Source: Mycolicibacterium sp. P9-64 (lineage in GTDB: Bacteria > Actinomycetota > Actinomycetes > Mycobacteriales > Mycobacteriaceae). Taken from it: 64,000 nucleotides of DNA. Shown here in pieces: positions 1 through 12,024 of the stretch. The stretch's first letter is position 1; each line of letters starts with the position of its first letter. The position numbers were made by a program, and so were the translations under genes. Under the pieces are notes generated by a model. The model did not search any database. It worked only from the letters and a program-made list of their open reading frames with translations, and was not told where the DNA came from. The stretch is taken from the NCBI RefSeq assembly GCF_008329605.1, contig NZ_NPKO01000011.1, positions 1-64,000 of the forward strand, written 5' to 3'.

Positions 1-160
1 CAAACCAAAGACACCAAACAAACTGGCATCAAAAAAACAACCACATTCCCCTAAACGAGAAAAAAAGAAACATGGCAAAACAACAAACAAAAACCACCAA
101 ACACACTATTGAGTTCTCAAACAACACGCGCCGCTAGCCGAATCTTTCCGGTTTTGAGGC
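1..160 (-). promoter_or_regulatory. pre-rRNA leader of an rrn operon (16S gene off the left edge)
   Basis: Read on the minus strand, this stretch is AT/T-rich and contains GAGAACTCAATAGTGTG (about 104-120). That block resembles the boxA-like antitermination element in the leader of mycobacterial rRNA precursors, followed by runs such as TTTTTGTTTGTTGTTTT. It lies downstream of murA, where mycobacteria place an rRNA operon. No 16S sequence is reached, so the mature rRNA starts beyond position 1. The composition is unlike the GC-rich coding DNA next to it. Confidence 0.85.
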
Positions 161-169
161 AACCCCACC

Positions 170-198
170 ACTGTAATACAACCAGGAGAGGCAGTCAA
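170..198 (-). promoter_or_regulatory. rRNA operon promoter (SigA type)
   Basis: On the minus strand TTGACT (193-198) is followed after exactly 17 bp by TACAGT (170-175), within TGTATTACAGT. This matches the layout of the known strong mycobacterial rrn promoter, with an expected start near 163. It begins about 40 bp after the murA stop codon, so the rRNA operon has its own promoter immediately behind murA. Further promoters inside murA are possible but were not identified. Confidence 0.8.
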
Positions 199-239
199 GT
201 CCCCGTCCTCCAACCTTTCGGCTGGGGCCGTGGGCACTT

Positions 240-1496
240 CTAAGACTGTACCCGCTCGATCTCCGCTCCCAAAATCGCCAGGTTCTCGACGAAGAGCGGA
301 TAGCCCCGATCGATGTGGAAAACGTCGTGAACCTCGGTGTCTCCGTCGGCTACCAAACCTGCCAAAACTAGCCCCGCACCTGCACGAATGTCCGAAGCCC
401 ACACCGGTGCACTCGATAGCTGAGGCATGCCGCGGATCACAGCGTGGTGTCCATCCGTCCGCGCGTCGGCACCGAGTCGAATCATCTCCTCGACGAAGCG
501 GAACCGCGCTTCGAAGACGTTCTCGGTGATCATCGAGGTGCCGTCGGCGATGCAGGCAAGCCCAATCGCCATGGGCTGCAGGTCGGTTGGGAAGCCGGGG
601 AACGGCAGGGTCGCAACGTTCACGGCCTTCGGCCGGTCGTACTGGACGATGCGAAACCCGTTGTCGTCCTGGGTGACTGTGGCGCCCGCGTCATGCAGTT
701 TGTGCAGCACCAGTTGCAGGTGCGCAGGATCGACGCCGGTGACCGAGATGTCACCGCGCGTCATCGCTGCGGCGATACCCCACGTGGCGGCAACGATCCG
801 GTCACCGATGACCCGATGGTCTGTCGGATGCAACCGGTCGACCCCGGTGATCGTCATCGTGTTCATCCCGGCACCCTCGATCTGGGCGCCCATCTGGTTG
901 AGCATCTCGCATAGATCGACGACGTCGGGCTCTCTGGCGGCGTTGTGGATCGTGGTCACGCCTTCGGCGAGTACGGCGGCCATCAGGATGTTCTCCGTAG
1001 CGCCGACCGACGGAAACTCGAGCTGAATCTCGGCACCCCGCAGGTGGTCGGCTTCGGCCACCACGCAGCCATGCTCGATGTTGCACCTGGCGCCCAGCTG
1101 GCGCAGGCCGGCTTGATGCATGTCGAGCGGGCGCGATCCGATCGCGTCACCCCCCGGCAATGCGACCTTGGCCTTCTTGCAGCGGCCGACCAGCGGTCCC
1201 AACACGCAGACCGACGCGCGGAACTGGCGCACCGCGGCGAAGTCGGCGTCGTACTTCGGCTCGTCGGGCGACGTGATCCGGACCGTGTCGCCGTCGAGTT
1301 CGACGGTTGCTCCGAGTCCCCGAAGGACCTCCGCCATCAAGGGGACGTCCAGAATGTCGGGGCAGTTGGTGATGGTGCTGGTGCCCTCGGCCAACAGCGT
1401 CGCCGCCATCAGCTTCAACACGCTGTTCTTTGCTCCCCCGACGGCTACTTCGCCCGATAACCGGGCACCGCCGGTCACCACGAATCGCTCGCTCAC
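240..1496 (-). CDS. murA: UDP-N-acetylglucosamine 1-carboxyvinyltransferase MurA
   Basis: This enzyme transfers enolpyruvate from PEP to UDP-GlcNAc, the first committed step of peptidoglycan synthesis in the cytoplasm. The 418-residue protein matches the usual length. A GTG start at 1496 gives VSERFVVTGGARLSGEV, as in M. tuberculosis MurA; the longer open frame upstream adds 31 unrelated residues. The active-site loop reads LPGGDAIGSRPLDMH, with Asp117 where most bacteria have the Cys alkylated by fosfomycin, so intrinsic fosfomycin resistance is expected. It diverges from the adenosyltransferase at 1567 and precedes the rRNA promoter. Confidence 0.97.
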   Translation of the reverse strand: MSERFVVTGGARLSGEVAVGGAKNSVLKLMAATLLAEGTSTITNCPDILDVPLMAEVLRGLGATVELDGDTVRITSPDEPKYDADFAAVRQFRASVCVLGPLVGRCKKAKVALPGGDAIGSRPLDMHQAGLRQLGARCNIEHGCVVAEADHLRGAEIQLEFPSVGATENILMAAVLAEGVTTIHNAAREPDVVDLCEMLNQMGAQIEGAGMNTMTITGVDRLHPTDHRVIGDRIVAATWGIAAAMTRGDISVTGVDPAHLQLVLHKLHDAGATVTQDDNGFRIVQYDRPKAVNVATLPFPGFPTDLQPMAIGLACIADGTSMITENVFEARFRFVEEMIRLGADARTDGHHAVIRGMPQLSSAPVWASDIRAGAGLVLAGLVADGDTEVHDVFHIDRGYPLFVENLAILGAEIERVQS

Positions 1497-1566
1497 GCCG
1501 GTCAGTGTAAACAGCGCAGGGGTCAGTGTCAGTCTGGCGAGCAGGTGTCCGGGTACGGTTTGGTCC

Positions 1567-2133
1567 ATGGCTGTCCACCTGACCCGCATCTATACCCGCA
1601 CCGGCGACGATGGGACCACCGGACTCAGCGACTTCAGCCGGGTGTCGAAGAACGACGCGCGGCTCGAGGCCTACGCAGACTGTGACGAGGCGAACGCCGC
1701 CATCGGGGTAGCTGTGGCCCTTGGACAGCCCGACGACCGCATTTTGCGGGTGCTGCGCCAGATTCAGAACGACCTGTTCGACGCCGGAGCCGATCTGTCG
1801 ACGCCGGTGGTCGAGGACCCCGAGCATCCGCCGCTGCGGGTGAGCCAGGATTACGTCGACCGGTTGGAGGCCTGGTGCGACGAGTTCAACGAGCCGCTGC
1901 CCGCCTTGAACTCGTTCATACTTCCCGGCGGTACGGCGCTCTCGGCGTTGCTGCACGTAGCCCGCACGGTGTCGCGGCGGGCGGAACGCTCCGCTTGGCG
2001 GGCCATCGACCAACACGGTGACTCGGTGAACGTGCTGCCGGCGAAGTACCTGAATCGACTGTCGGACTTGCTGTTCATTCTTTCGCGGGTGGCCAACCCC
2101 GACGGCGACGTGCTCTGGAAGCCGGGCGGCTAA
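1567..2133 (+). CDS. ATP:cob(I)alamin adenosyltransferase (PduO type)
   Basis: The 188-residue protein is a PduO/MMAB-type corrinoid adenosyltransferase that makes adenosylcobalamin from ATP and cob(I)alamin. The N-terminal block IYTRTGDDGTTGLSDFSRVSK is the family's ATP-binding signature. The C-terminal helices (RTVSRRAERSAW; NRLSDLLFILSR) are also typical. The ATG at 1567 is chosen because homology begins at AVHLTRIYTRTGD. It is the counterpart of M. tuberculosis Rv1314c next to murA. Its last 4 bp overlap the convergent DUF2550 gene. Confidence 0.92.
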   Translation: MAVHLTRIYTRTGDDGTTGLSDFSRVSKNDARLEAYADCDEANAAIGVAVALGQPDDRILRVLRQIQNDLFDAGADLSTPVVEDPEHPPLRVSQDYVDRLEAWCDEFNEPLPALNSFILPGGTALSALLHVARTVSRRAERSAWRAIDQHGDSVNVLPAKYLNRLSDLLFILSRVANPDGDVLWKPGG

Positions 2134-2576
2134 TACGTCCGGCGTCGTGCCCGCGGCGACGGACGTGATTCCACCCACGACGTGAACGCCGTCAACGCCC
2201 CACGGTCCAACGCGATCTCGTAACCGCGGCGCCGTTCCGGGCTGGTGTCGCGCAGCTCCAACACCACGATCTCGTGGGTCATGATGTCGAACTCGTCCCC
2301 GCGAGGAGAACGACGCGATACGACCTCGAGACCCCGGCGGGACAGCCGGCGATCGGGCCACCAACGCAGGCTCGACAACCGATAGAAGCCCGCTTCCCCA
2401 CCGCGGTAACGCATCACACCGTGACGCCACCCATGACCGCCAACTGCAGGGACGTCACGCAGGATCGCCGCCGTGCCGCCGACCTGACGCAGCTTCCATA
2501 GCCGGTAGCACAGCGCGACGACGACGAGCAGCAACACACCGACCAGCGCGACCATGACCAACATGGACGCGCTCAT
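2130..2576 (-). CDS. DUF2550 family membrane-anchored protein (Rv1312-like)
   Basis: This 148-residue protein has one N-terminal transmembrane segment (about residues 5-25), then a basic soluble domain with paired Trp and Arg residues (RLSSLRWWPDRRLSRRGLEV). It lies 6 bp after atpC and probably shares the ATP synthase transcript, as the conserved actinobacterial Rv1312 does. The biochemical role is unknown. Possible roles in membrane association or ATP synthase biology rest on position alone. Confidence 0.85.
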   Translation of the reverse strand: MSASMLVMVALVGVLLLVVVALCYRLWKLRQVGGTAAILRDVPAVGGHGWRHGVMRYRGGEAGFYRLSSLRWWPDRRLSRRGLEVVSRRSPRGDEFDIMTHEIVVLELRDTSPERRRGYEIALDRGALTAFTSWVESRPSPRARRRTY

Positions 2577-2582
2577 CGGCTA

Positions 2583-2948
2583 TCAGTCGATCTGGCCTAG
2601 AGCGCGCAAGCGCGCCCTGCCCCATGCCGCGGTCCGCTCGTCTTCCGACTCGGAGTCCTGCTTGGCTTCGTCGGCGTTGATCTCCGACTCCAACTCAGCG
2701 TTCTCCACCAGGATGCGAACGGCCTCTTCAGTCACCGACAGGAATCCACCGTCGACGGCGATGCGAAGGTCGTCCTCGCCCTCCCGCTCGACGCGCACCA
2801 TCGCGTCGTCAACGAGTTGGGCCACGAGGGGAATGTGCCGAGGCAGGATGCCGATCTCACCGGAGGTAGTGCGGGTGAACACGAACGTCGCGTCACCCGA
2901 CCACAGCTCGCGTTCGACGGCAACGATCTCGACGTGGAGTTCAGCCAT
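2583..2948 (-). CDS. atpC: ATP synthase F1 epsilon subunit
   Basis: The 121-residue epsilon subunit belongs to the F1 central stalk and regulates ATP hydrolysis. An N-terminal beta-sandwich (ELHVEIVAVERELWSGDATFV, with GEIGILPRHIPLVAQL) is followed by a short C-terminal helical region. As in other mycobacteria, the C-terminal part is shorter than in E. coli. It is the last subunit gene of the atp operon, 39 bp after atpD. Confidence 0.96.
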   Translation of the reverse strand: MAELHVEIVAVERELWSGDATFVFTRTTSGEIGILPRHIPLVAQLVDDAMVRVEREGEDDLRIAVDGGFLSVTEEAVRILVENAELESEINADEAKQDSESEDERTAAWGRARLRALGQID

Positions 2949-2987
2949 CGCACACCACCTTTCGGGTCAACACCAGCACTGCGCTCA

Positions 2988-4415
<1,428 letters not shown>

Positions 4416-4457
4416 TTCCTCTTCGCTTCCTGAAAGGGGCCTATGCAGTTGATTGAG

Positions 4458-5387
4458 CTAGCGTGCATCGGCGAGCGCGTTGGCGCCGCCGACGATCTCG
4501 CTGATTTCCTGAGTGATCTGAGCTTGGCGTTCGCGGTTGGCTTCGAGCGTCAACGCCTTGATCAGATCGTCCGCGTTGTCGGTCGCCGACTTCATGGCGC
4601 GGCGACGGGACGCGGACTCCGAGGCCGCTGCCTCGAGAAGCGCCGAGTAGACCCGGGTGGCGATGTAGCGCGGAAGCAGTGCGTCGAACAGGTTCTCCGC
4701 GTTCGGCTCGAACGAGAAGAGAGTCCGCGGACCGTCTTCGGGCTCCTCGTCGCCTACGTACTCCACCACCATCGGGGCGGCCCGTCGGGCCACTGCCGAC
4801 TGCGAGAGCATCGACCTGAACTCGGTGAAGACGATGTGAATCTCGTCGACGCCGAGGATGCCGTCGTCGCCTGCGTCATCACCGTCGTCGTCGGCGCCGG
4901 ACATGAACGCCGCGACGAGGGTGTCCGCGATCTCGCGGGCGTGCTCGTACGTCGGCCGCTCAGAGAAGCCGGTCCACGATTCCTTCACCTCACGTTGACG
5001 GAAGCTGTAGTAGCCCAACGCCTTACGGCCGACCGCGTAGATGACCGGTTCCTTGCCCTCTTCGCGCAGCAAGGCGAAGAGTTCTTCGGACTGCCGCAGC
5101 ACGTTGGCGTTGTAGGCGCCGCAGAGACCACGGTCCGACGACACCACCAGTACGGCTGCGCGCCTTGGCGTCTCACGCTCGACGAGCAACGGGTGGTCCA
5201 GCGCGCTGGCACTCGCAAGCTCGGTGAGCATGTTGGTGATCTCGGTGGAATAGGGCCGAGCCGCTTGGACTCGGGCCTGCGCCTTTGCGATTCGCGACGT
5301 GGCGATCAGTTCCTGGGCCTTGGTGATCTTCTTGATCGACCCGGCGGAACGGATGCGCCCGCGCAACTCGCGCAGTGTGGCTGCCAT
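4458..5387 (-). CDS. atpG: ATP synthase F1 gamma subunit
   Basis: The 309-residue gamma subunit forms the rotating central shaft of F1. Conserved N-terminal (MAATLRELRGRIRSAGSIKKITKA) and C-terminal (RERQAQITQEISEIVGGANAL) helices form the coiled-coil rotor. An acidic insertion around residues 163-176 (GADDDGDDAGDDG) corresponds in position to the mycobacteria-specific gamma loop, which in other species has been linked to suppression of ATP hydrolysis. It lies 12 bp after atpA. Confidence 0.97.
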   Translation of the reverse strand: MAATLRELRGRIRSAGSIKKITKAQELIATSRIAKAQARVQAARPYSTEITNMLTELASASALDHPLLVERETPRRAAVLVVSSDRGLCGAYNANVLRQSEELFALLREEGKEPVIYAVGRKALGYYSFRQREVKESWTGFSERPTYEHAREIADTLVAAFMSGADDDGDDAGDDGILGVDEIHIVFTEFRSMLSQSAVARRAAPMVVEYVGDEEPEDGPRTLFSFEPNAENLFDALLPRYIATRVYSALLEAAASESASRRRAMKSATDNADDLIKALTLEANRERQAQITQEISEIVGGANALADAR

Positions 5388-5399
5388 GTGTTCGCCTGC

Positions 5400-7046
<1,647 letters not shown>

Positions 7047-7128
7047 GATTCTTCGTCTTCCTACCTTTGTTGATAGCCGGGATTTAAGTTGTTGTGGCCG
7101 GTCTGTCGCTTCCTCGCGCAAGCGCTCG

Positions 7129-8466
7129 TCAGTCCGGCAGCTGCGTCTCTGCTGCGGACAGGCGGGATGCAATGGAACCGTCGATCACCTCGTCGCCAAC
7201 GGCGATCGAAAGACCGCCGAGGACATCGGGATCGACGTCGAGCTGCACGGACACCGGGTGACCGTAGATCCGGGTCAGCACCTCGGTGAGCCGGGTGCGC
7301 TGGGCATCGGACAGCTCGGCGGGGGCGCTGACGTGTGCCACGACCTCGCCCCGGCGTGCCACTGCGAGCTCGGCGAGATCGATGACGGCCTCGTCGGCGC
7401 GCTCACCCCGCAAGTTGCCGATGGTCTGGCGCAGCAGGGCTGCGGCAGTCTCGTTCGGAGTCGATCCCCCGTCGAGGATCTTGTCCAACAACGCGATTCG
7501 GCCGTCGGCGGGCGTCGTGTAGTCGCTGAGCAGTGCTGCCAGACGCGGCTCGGCGTCGAGCAGGCGACCGAACCGGAAGAGCTGCTCTTCGACGTCGTCG
7601 ATCTCGCCCGCGCTCTCGGCACGCTTCAGCAGCGCCACGCGCGCGGTGTGCTCGACCGCATCGATCAAGTTGGCCTCCGTCGACCACCGTTGAGACACGG
7701 CGATCTTCAGAATGTCGAGAGTCTGCGTGCCGACCTTGCCGGAGAGCAGGGTCTCGACGAGGCGGACCTTGGGCGCCGGGTCGTCGGTGGGCTCGGCGAG
7801 GTGCTTGTTCAGTGAAGACTCTGCGACGAGCAGCGTGACCACTGCGCCCAACTCGTCGGCCACCTTGGTCAGCCCGTTGGCGTCCAAACCGCCTGCCAAC
7901 CGGTCGAATTCGCCCACCAGGACTCCGAGGGACTCCCGGCTGGCGGCGCGAAGCCGTGCGGTGGCCCCGGTTTCGACGACCACCGACGACGGCGCCATCT
8001 CATTGAGCTCGTCGAGGAAGCGGTCGACGGTCGCTGCCTGCTCGGCGGGATCGGCAACGTGAGCGCGGACCAGATCGCCCGCTTTCTGCACGGCCTCGTC
8101 CCCGAGTCCCTGGCGCAGCTGGCGGATGAGCTGCTGGCGCATCAGCTGAACCTGCTGGGCGCCTTGGGCCTTGATCCGCTCTGCGTCGATGCCGGCCTGC
8201 TCGGCGAGCTGAGCGACGATCCGCTCTGAGTCGTGCTTCGCCTCGTCGGTGACCTTGGCCGATTCCACTTCGGCGTTCTCAAGCGCCTTGGCGTGCTCGG
8301 CATCGGCTTCGGCGAGTCTCTGCGCTGCTGCCGCACTTTCGGCCAACGCAGTGCGGACGGCCTCCTGTTGCTTCTGCATCAGCGTCTTCACCGGCGGTAC
8401 GACGTAACGCCAGATGATGAACGCGATGACGGCGAAGCCGATCAGCTGTCCGATGAAGGTCGACAT
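7129..8466 (-). CDS. atpH: ATP synthase b-delta fusion subunit
   Basis: This 445-residue protein fuses a second b-type subunit (one transmembrane segment, residues about 4-22, then a long Ala/Glu/Gln-rich helix to about residue 165) to the delta (OSCP) subunit (residues about 170-445). The fusion is a hallmark of mycobacterial ATP synthase and links the peripheral stalk to the F1 head. Its ATG follows the atpF stop with no spacer, implying coupled translation. Confidence 0.96.
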   Translation of the reverse strand: MSTFIGQLIGFAVIAFIIWRYVVPPVKTLMQKQQEAVRTALAESAAAAQRLAEADAEHAKALENAEVESAKVTDEAKHDSERIVAQLAEQAGIDAERIKAQGAQQVQLMRQQLIRQLRQGLGDEAVQKAGDLVRAHVADPAEQAATVDRFLDELNEMAPSSVVVETGATARLRAASRESLGVLVGEFDRLAGGLDANGLTKVADELGAVVTLLVAESSLNKHLAEPTDDPAPKVRLVETLLSGKVGTQTLDILKIAVSQRWSTEANLIDAVEHTARVALLKRAESAGEIDDVEEQLFRFGRLLDAEPRLAALLSDYTTPADGRIALLDKILDGGSTPNETAAALLRQTIGNLRGERADEAVIDLAELAVARRGEVVAHVSAPAELSDAQRTRLTEVLTRIYGHPVSVQLDVDPDVLGGLSIAVGDEVIDGSIASRLSAAETQLPD

Positions 8467-9000
8467 CTACTTCCGTCCTGAATTCACGTCGACGCCGAGG
8501 ATGCGGCTGGCCAGCGTTGCCGACAACCCACCCACCGATGTCTCCAGCTCGGATTGCGCCGCTGAACCCTGTTGGGACAGCTGCGAGTCCGCTTGCTGCA
8601 CGGTCGCGGCGACTTCTCCGCTCGCCTCGGCTCGTTTCTCGTCGATCACCTGTCGGCCTGCCGTGCGAGCCTCGTCGCGGATCGACGATGCCTCGGTGCG
8701 TGCGCCAGCCATCGCCTTGTCGTAATCGGCTTGTGCGGCGGCGACCTGCTCGGCCGACTTGCGGCTGTCTGCGGCGGTCTTGGCCAGCATGGCCTCCCGC
8801 TCGGCCAGCACCTTGCTGACCGGTGGCACAACCCACTTCGTGATCACGGCCAGCACGATGATGAAGATGGCCAACACGACGAAGAAGGTGGCGTTGGGAA
8901 CCAGGAAGTTGCTCTGACCCCCGCCGCCTTGTTCCGCTGCCTGGCTGGCCGCCAGGATGTTGATGCCGTCCGCCAGGACAGTCGAGACGAGTTCACCCAT
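8467..9000 (-). CDS. atpF: ATP synthase Fo b subunit
   Basis: A 177-residue peripheral-stalk b subunit. One transmembrane segment (about residues 29-51, ATFFVVLAIFIIVLAVITKWV) is followed by a charged helix rich in Ala, Glu and Lys. It probably pairs with the b part of the b-delta fusion. It lies 12 bp after atpE. Confidence 0.95.
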   Translation of the reverse strand: MGELVSTVLADGINILAASQAAEQGGGGQSNFLVPNATFFVVLAIFIIVLAVITKWVVPPVSKVLAEREAMLAKTAADSRKSAEQVAAAQADYDKAMAGARTEASSIRDEARTAGRQVIDEKRAEASGEVAATVQQADSQLSQQGSAAQSELETSVGGLSATLASRILGVDVNSGRK

Positions 9001-9012
9001 GCTGTCTGTGTA

Positions 9013-9270
9013 CTAGCCCGAGTAGGCCGGCGTGGCGAAGACGAACAACGCCATGAAGGCCAGGTTGATGAAGTACGCAGCCTCCACCAGACCGACGGTG
9101 ATGAAGAACGGGGTGAACAGCCGGCCCTGGGCCTCGGGCTGCCGGGCGATGCCGGAGATCAGGGCGTTACCGGCGATACCGTCACCGATACCGGCGCCGA
9201 TCGCGCCGCCACCCATGATCAGACCGCCGCCGATCAGCGCACCCGCCGTGATGAGGGCGTTTGCATCCAT
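9013..9270 (-). CDS. atpE: ATP synthase Fo c subunit (proton-binding rotor ring)
   Basis: An 85-residue hairpin of two transmembrane helices. The start at 9270 gives MDANALITAGALIGGG. The loop carries the conserved RQPE motif and the second helix carries the proton-binding carboxylate in GLVEAAYFINLAFMALF (Glu63 here). Residues at the bedaquiline site keep the susceptible types: Asp30, Glu63, Ala65 and Ile68, corresponding to M. tuberculosis Asp28, Glu61, Ala63 and Ile66. It lies 69 bp after atpB. Confidence 0.97.
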   Translation of the reverse strand: MDANALITAGALIGGGLIMGGGAIGAGIGDGIAGNALISGIARQPEAQGRLFTPFFITVGLVEAAYFINLAFMALFVFATPAYSG

Positions 9271-9339
9271 TCCTATTTCCTCCTTGATAGCTGGTGGCGG
9301 TGCCACCAGGACTCTGGTCAAACGGGTCGTGCAGGTCTT

Positions 9340-10107
9340 CTAGTGGTGTTCTTTCTCGTCCTCGTGGTCCAGTTCCATCGACTGGCTGAAGTACAAGATG
9401 GTCAGCAGCGCGAAGATGAATGCCTGGATCAGGCCGACGAAGAGGTCGAAGGTCTTCCAGATGGCGTTCGGCGCCCACTGGATGTACCAGGGGAACAGCG
9501 CGATCAGTCCCACCAGGATGCCGCCCGCGAACATGTTGCCGAAGAGTCGCAGCGACAACGAGATCGGCTTGGCGATCTCCTCGACGATGTTGATCGGCGC
9601 CATGAACGTCACGTGGCCCTTGACGACCTTCTTGACGTGGCCCCAGGTGCCACGCCGCCAGATGCCTGCGGCGTGATAGGCGAGGAACACGAATACCGCG
9701 AGCGCCAGCACGTAGTTGATGTCCGAGGCAGGTGGCTTGACCAACTCGGTGGCTACCCCGTCGGCGCCGGCGAACTGCACCGGCAGCACCGACAGCCAGT
9801 TGGACACCAGCACGAATACGAAGATCGTGACGGCCAGCGGCAGCACGAACGGCGCGACCTTCATCCCGATGGCGGCCTCGATCTGCTGGCGCATCTGGAT
9901 GGTGATGGCCTCGAAGAACAGCTGCACCCCCCCGGGCACGCCGGTGGAGGTCACCTTGGCGCGCAGGAAGAACGCCAATCCGATGACGACGATGGCCGCG
10001 ATGCTCGTCCCGATGATCGTGTCGAGGTTGAACGTCAAGCCGAGCCAGTGCACCTCTTCGTGGTGCCCGACGTGGATTGCCCCCTCGGCGAGAACGGACT
10101 CAGTCAT
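9340..10107 (-). CDS. atpB: ATP synthase Fo a subunit
   Basis: The 255-residue membrane subunit forms the proton half-channels against the c ring. The essential Arg lies in ISLSLRLFGNMFAGG (about residue 190). The last helix LIQAFIFALLTILYFSQSM is the other conserved channel segment. It has five to six hydrophobic segments and a charged C-terminus (DHEDEKEHH). It starts 10 bp after atpI. Confidence 0.97.
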   Translation of the reverse strand: MTESVLAEGAIHVGHHEEVHWLGLTFNLDTIIGTSIAAIVVIGLAFFLRAKVTSTGVPGGVQLFFEAITIQMRQQIEAAIGMKVAPFVLPLAVTIFVFVLVSNWLSVLPVQFAGADGVATELVKPPASDINYVLALAVFVFLAYHAAGIWRRGTWGHVKKVVKGHVTFMAPINIVEEIAKPISLSLRLFGNMFAGGILVGLIALFPWYIQWAPNAIWKTFDLFVGLIQAFIFALLTILYFSQSMELDHEDEKEHH

Positions 10108-10117
10108 TTGTGTCAGC

Positions 10118-10564
10118 TCAATCCTTCGATTCCGTGTCGATGACTTTCAGACCTTCGGTGCGGATCTTCTTCATCACGGGCAGGCTGGTACTGAGCACCA
10201 GTAGTGCCTGGAAGATCGCAAGACCGAAGAGCACCGCGATGCCGCCGTGTGCCTTGAAGAGGAACGCGGTGGTCATGGCGATGACGGTGATGACCAGCAA
10301 CCGCGTTGCGGAATTGACGGCCATCTTCTTCTTGAGTGGATGGTCCTCGGCGGTGATCGATTCGACGGCGCGGCGGACCAGGAGCGCGTTGAGCAAACCC
10401 AAGAGCAGGCCGACGCCGAAGAAGACTCCGAAGAAGATGTGGCCGGTGAACCCCGCGGCCACGACGGCGAGGGCGGTCAGCGCCAAGCAAATGATGAGCA
10501 GGCGGACCGGCCGAAACGCCACTGACGGAAACACCAACGGCGCGTCTTGCGCTGGCGTCGTCAC
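10118..10564 (-). CDS. atpI: ATP synthase-associated protein AtpI
   Basis: A 148-residue protein with four hydrophobic segments. It starts MTTPAQDAPLVFPSVAFRPVRL, as in M. tuberculosis Rv1303. The start is GTG at 10564. AtpI proteins assist assembly of the c ring or ion supply in other bacteria; the mycobacterial role is inferred from position at the head of the atp operon. The start overlaps the stop of a small upstream frame (see findings). Confidence 0.9.
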   Translation of the reverse strand: MTTPAQDAPLVFPSVAFRPVRLLIICLALTALAVVAAGFTGHIFFGVFFGVGLLLGLLNALLVRRAVESITAEDHPLKKKMAVNSATRLLVITVIAMTTAFLFKAHGGIAVLFGLAIFQALLVLSTSLPVMKKIRTEGLKVIDTESKD

Positions 10565-10830
10565 TGCTTCACCTCAATCCCGTTTTCACGGAAGTCGTCC
10601 CCTTTGACGAGCGAAGTTCCGGTGCGTGCCCGAAGAGCGTATCGAAGGGCGTCGGGCGCGCTGGATTCACCCAAGGGGTAACTCCCTATGTCGGTCGTTA
10701 ATCGGCGCCGATCGGTCGGTGAACCGATGGGCCGGGGGGCCGGCAACCCGCGAGGTTTTTCGGGTTCTACCAGCACGGTACCACATAGATGCAGGCCTAA
10801 AACAAGACCTACTACTTTTCGTCGTACTTC

Positions 10831-12024
10831 CTAGTCTGGCAGGTCGCTGGGTACTTCTCCGCCCCGCCGGAGCAGCGGGATCAACGTGATGACGATCGCG
10901 ACGAAGATCGCGATCAACATGACCCCGCCGGTGTACCGGGGGTCGAAGAAGATCGTGCTTGCGGCGCCGAGCGCGACGATGCCAACCCACATGTAGATCA
11001 ACAGAACCGCACGCCGTTGCGAGTGGCCGATCTGCAGCAGTCGGTGGTGCAGATGCATCTTGTCCGGGCTGAACGGGCTACGCCCCGCACGGGTGCGGCG
11101 CACGATCGCCAGCAACATGTCGAGTGCGGGCACGAACAGCACCGCAATCACCAGAAGGAACGGCGAAAGCAGAGCGAACACGTCGCGCGCGCCGTACGAC
11201 ACCTGTGAGATCGGCCCCGCCGCCGTGGTCGACGCCGCCGCAAGCATCAGCCCGATCAGCATCGAGCCGGAGTCCCCCATGAAGATGCGGGCGGGGTCGA
11301 AGTTGTGCGGCAGGAAGCCAAGACACGCGCCTGCGAGCACCACCGAGATGACGGCGGGCGGGTAGAACAGCACATCGCCGCCGTGGTCGCGAAGAAGCCC
11401 AATCGAGAAGATGCAGATCGCGGCCGCGGTGATGAGGCCAAGTCCCGCGGCCAACCCGTCCAGGCCGTCGACGAAGTTCATCGCGTTGACGATCGACACC
11501 GTCAGCGCGAGCGTCAGCAGGATCGACGTGACCTGGTCGAGCACGATGGTGCCGACGCCGCCGATCGGGATGTAGAGCACGCTCCACGCCACGCCCATGG
11601 TGACCAGCACGCTGGCGGCGGTGATCTGGCCGGCGAACTTGGTGAGTGCGTCAAGGCCCCATCGGTCGTCGATGAGGCCGATCGCCATGATCAGGCCCCC
11701 GGCCACCACGACGGCCGGCATGCCCGACGAATACACGAAACCCCGTGTCAGCGCGGGTAGCTGGGATGCCAGCAGAACGGCGGTGACGACGCCGACGTAC
11801 ATGGCAAGGCCGCCCATTCGCGGGGTCGGCTGGGTGTGCACGTCTCGGTCGCGCGGATAGGCCACCGCACCGAGGCGGGTCGCCAGCGCCCGCACCCAAC
11901 CGGTTGCGAAGTAGGTGATGATCGCGGCGGTCAGGCCGACGAGCGCCAGCTCCCGCAGCGGCACACCCGCGCCTTGATCCGACAGGGCAAGGGTGCCCGT
12001 CGCGAACAGCGCATCGCTCACCAC
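10831..12024 (-). CDS. wecA: Decaprenyl-phosphate GlcNAc-1-phosphate transferase (WecA/Rfe)
   Basis: A 397-residue polytopic membrane enzyme that transfers GlcNAc-1-phosphate to decaprenyl phosphate, starting the linker unit that joins arabinogalactan to peptidoglycan. Family motifs are present: GLIDDRWGLDALTK, NAMNFVDGLDGLAAG and the His motif DKMHLHHRLLQIGHS. About eleven hydrophobic segments are visible. The start is one of two adjacent GTG codons (12024 or 12021). It is conserved upstream of atpI in mycobacteria (Rv1302). Confidence 0.95.
   Translation of the reverse strand: MVSDALFATGTLALSDQGAGVPLRELALVGLTAAIITYFATGWVRALATRLGAVAYPRDRDVHTQPTPRMGGLAMYVGVVTAVLLASQLPALTRGFVYSSGMPAVVVAGGLIMAIGLIDDRWGLDALTKFAGQITAASVLVTMGVAWSVLYIPIGGVGTIVLDQVTSILLTLALTVSIVNAMNFVDGLDGLAAGLGLITAAAICIFSIGLLRDHGGDVLFYPPAVISVVLAGACLGFLPHNFDPARIFMGDSGSMLIGLMLAAASTTAAGPISQVSYGARDVFALLSPFLLVIAVLFVPALDMLLAIVRRTRAGRSPFSPDKMHLHHRLLQIGHSQRRAVLLIYMWVGIVALGAASTIFFDPRYTGGVMLIAIFVAIVITLIPLLRRGGEVPSDLPD

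Noticed and set aside
1..239. A 16S rRNA gene start within the window
   Set aside because: No conserved 16S 5' sequence is present; only the promoter and leader are included.
427..2430. Long open frames opposite or out of frame with murA and the adenosyltransferase gene
   Set aside because: High GC gives long shadow frames on all strands; they have no family motifs or ribosome sites and overlap well-supported genes.
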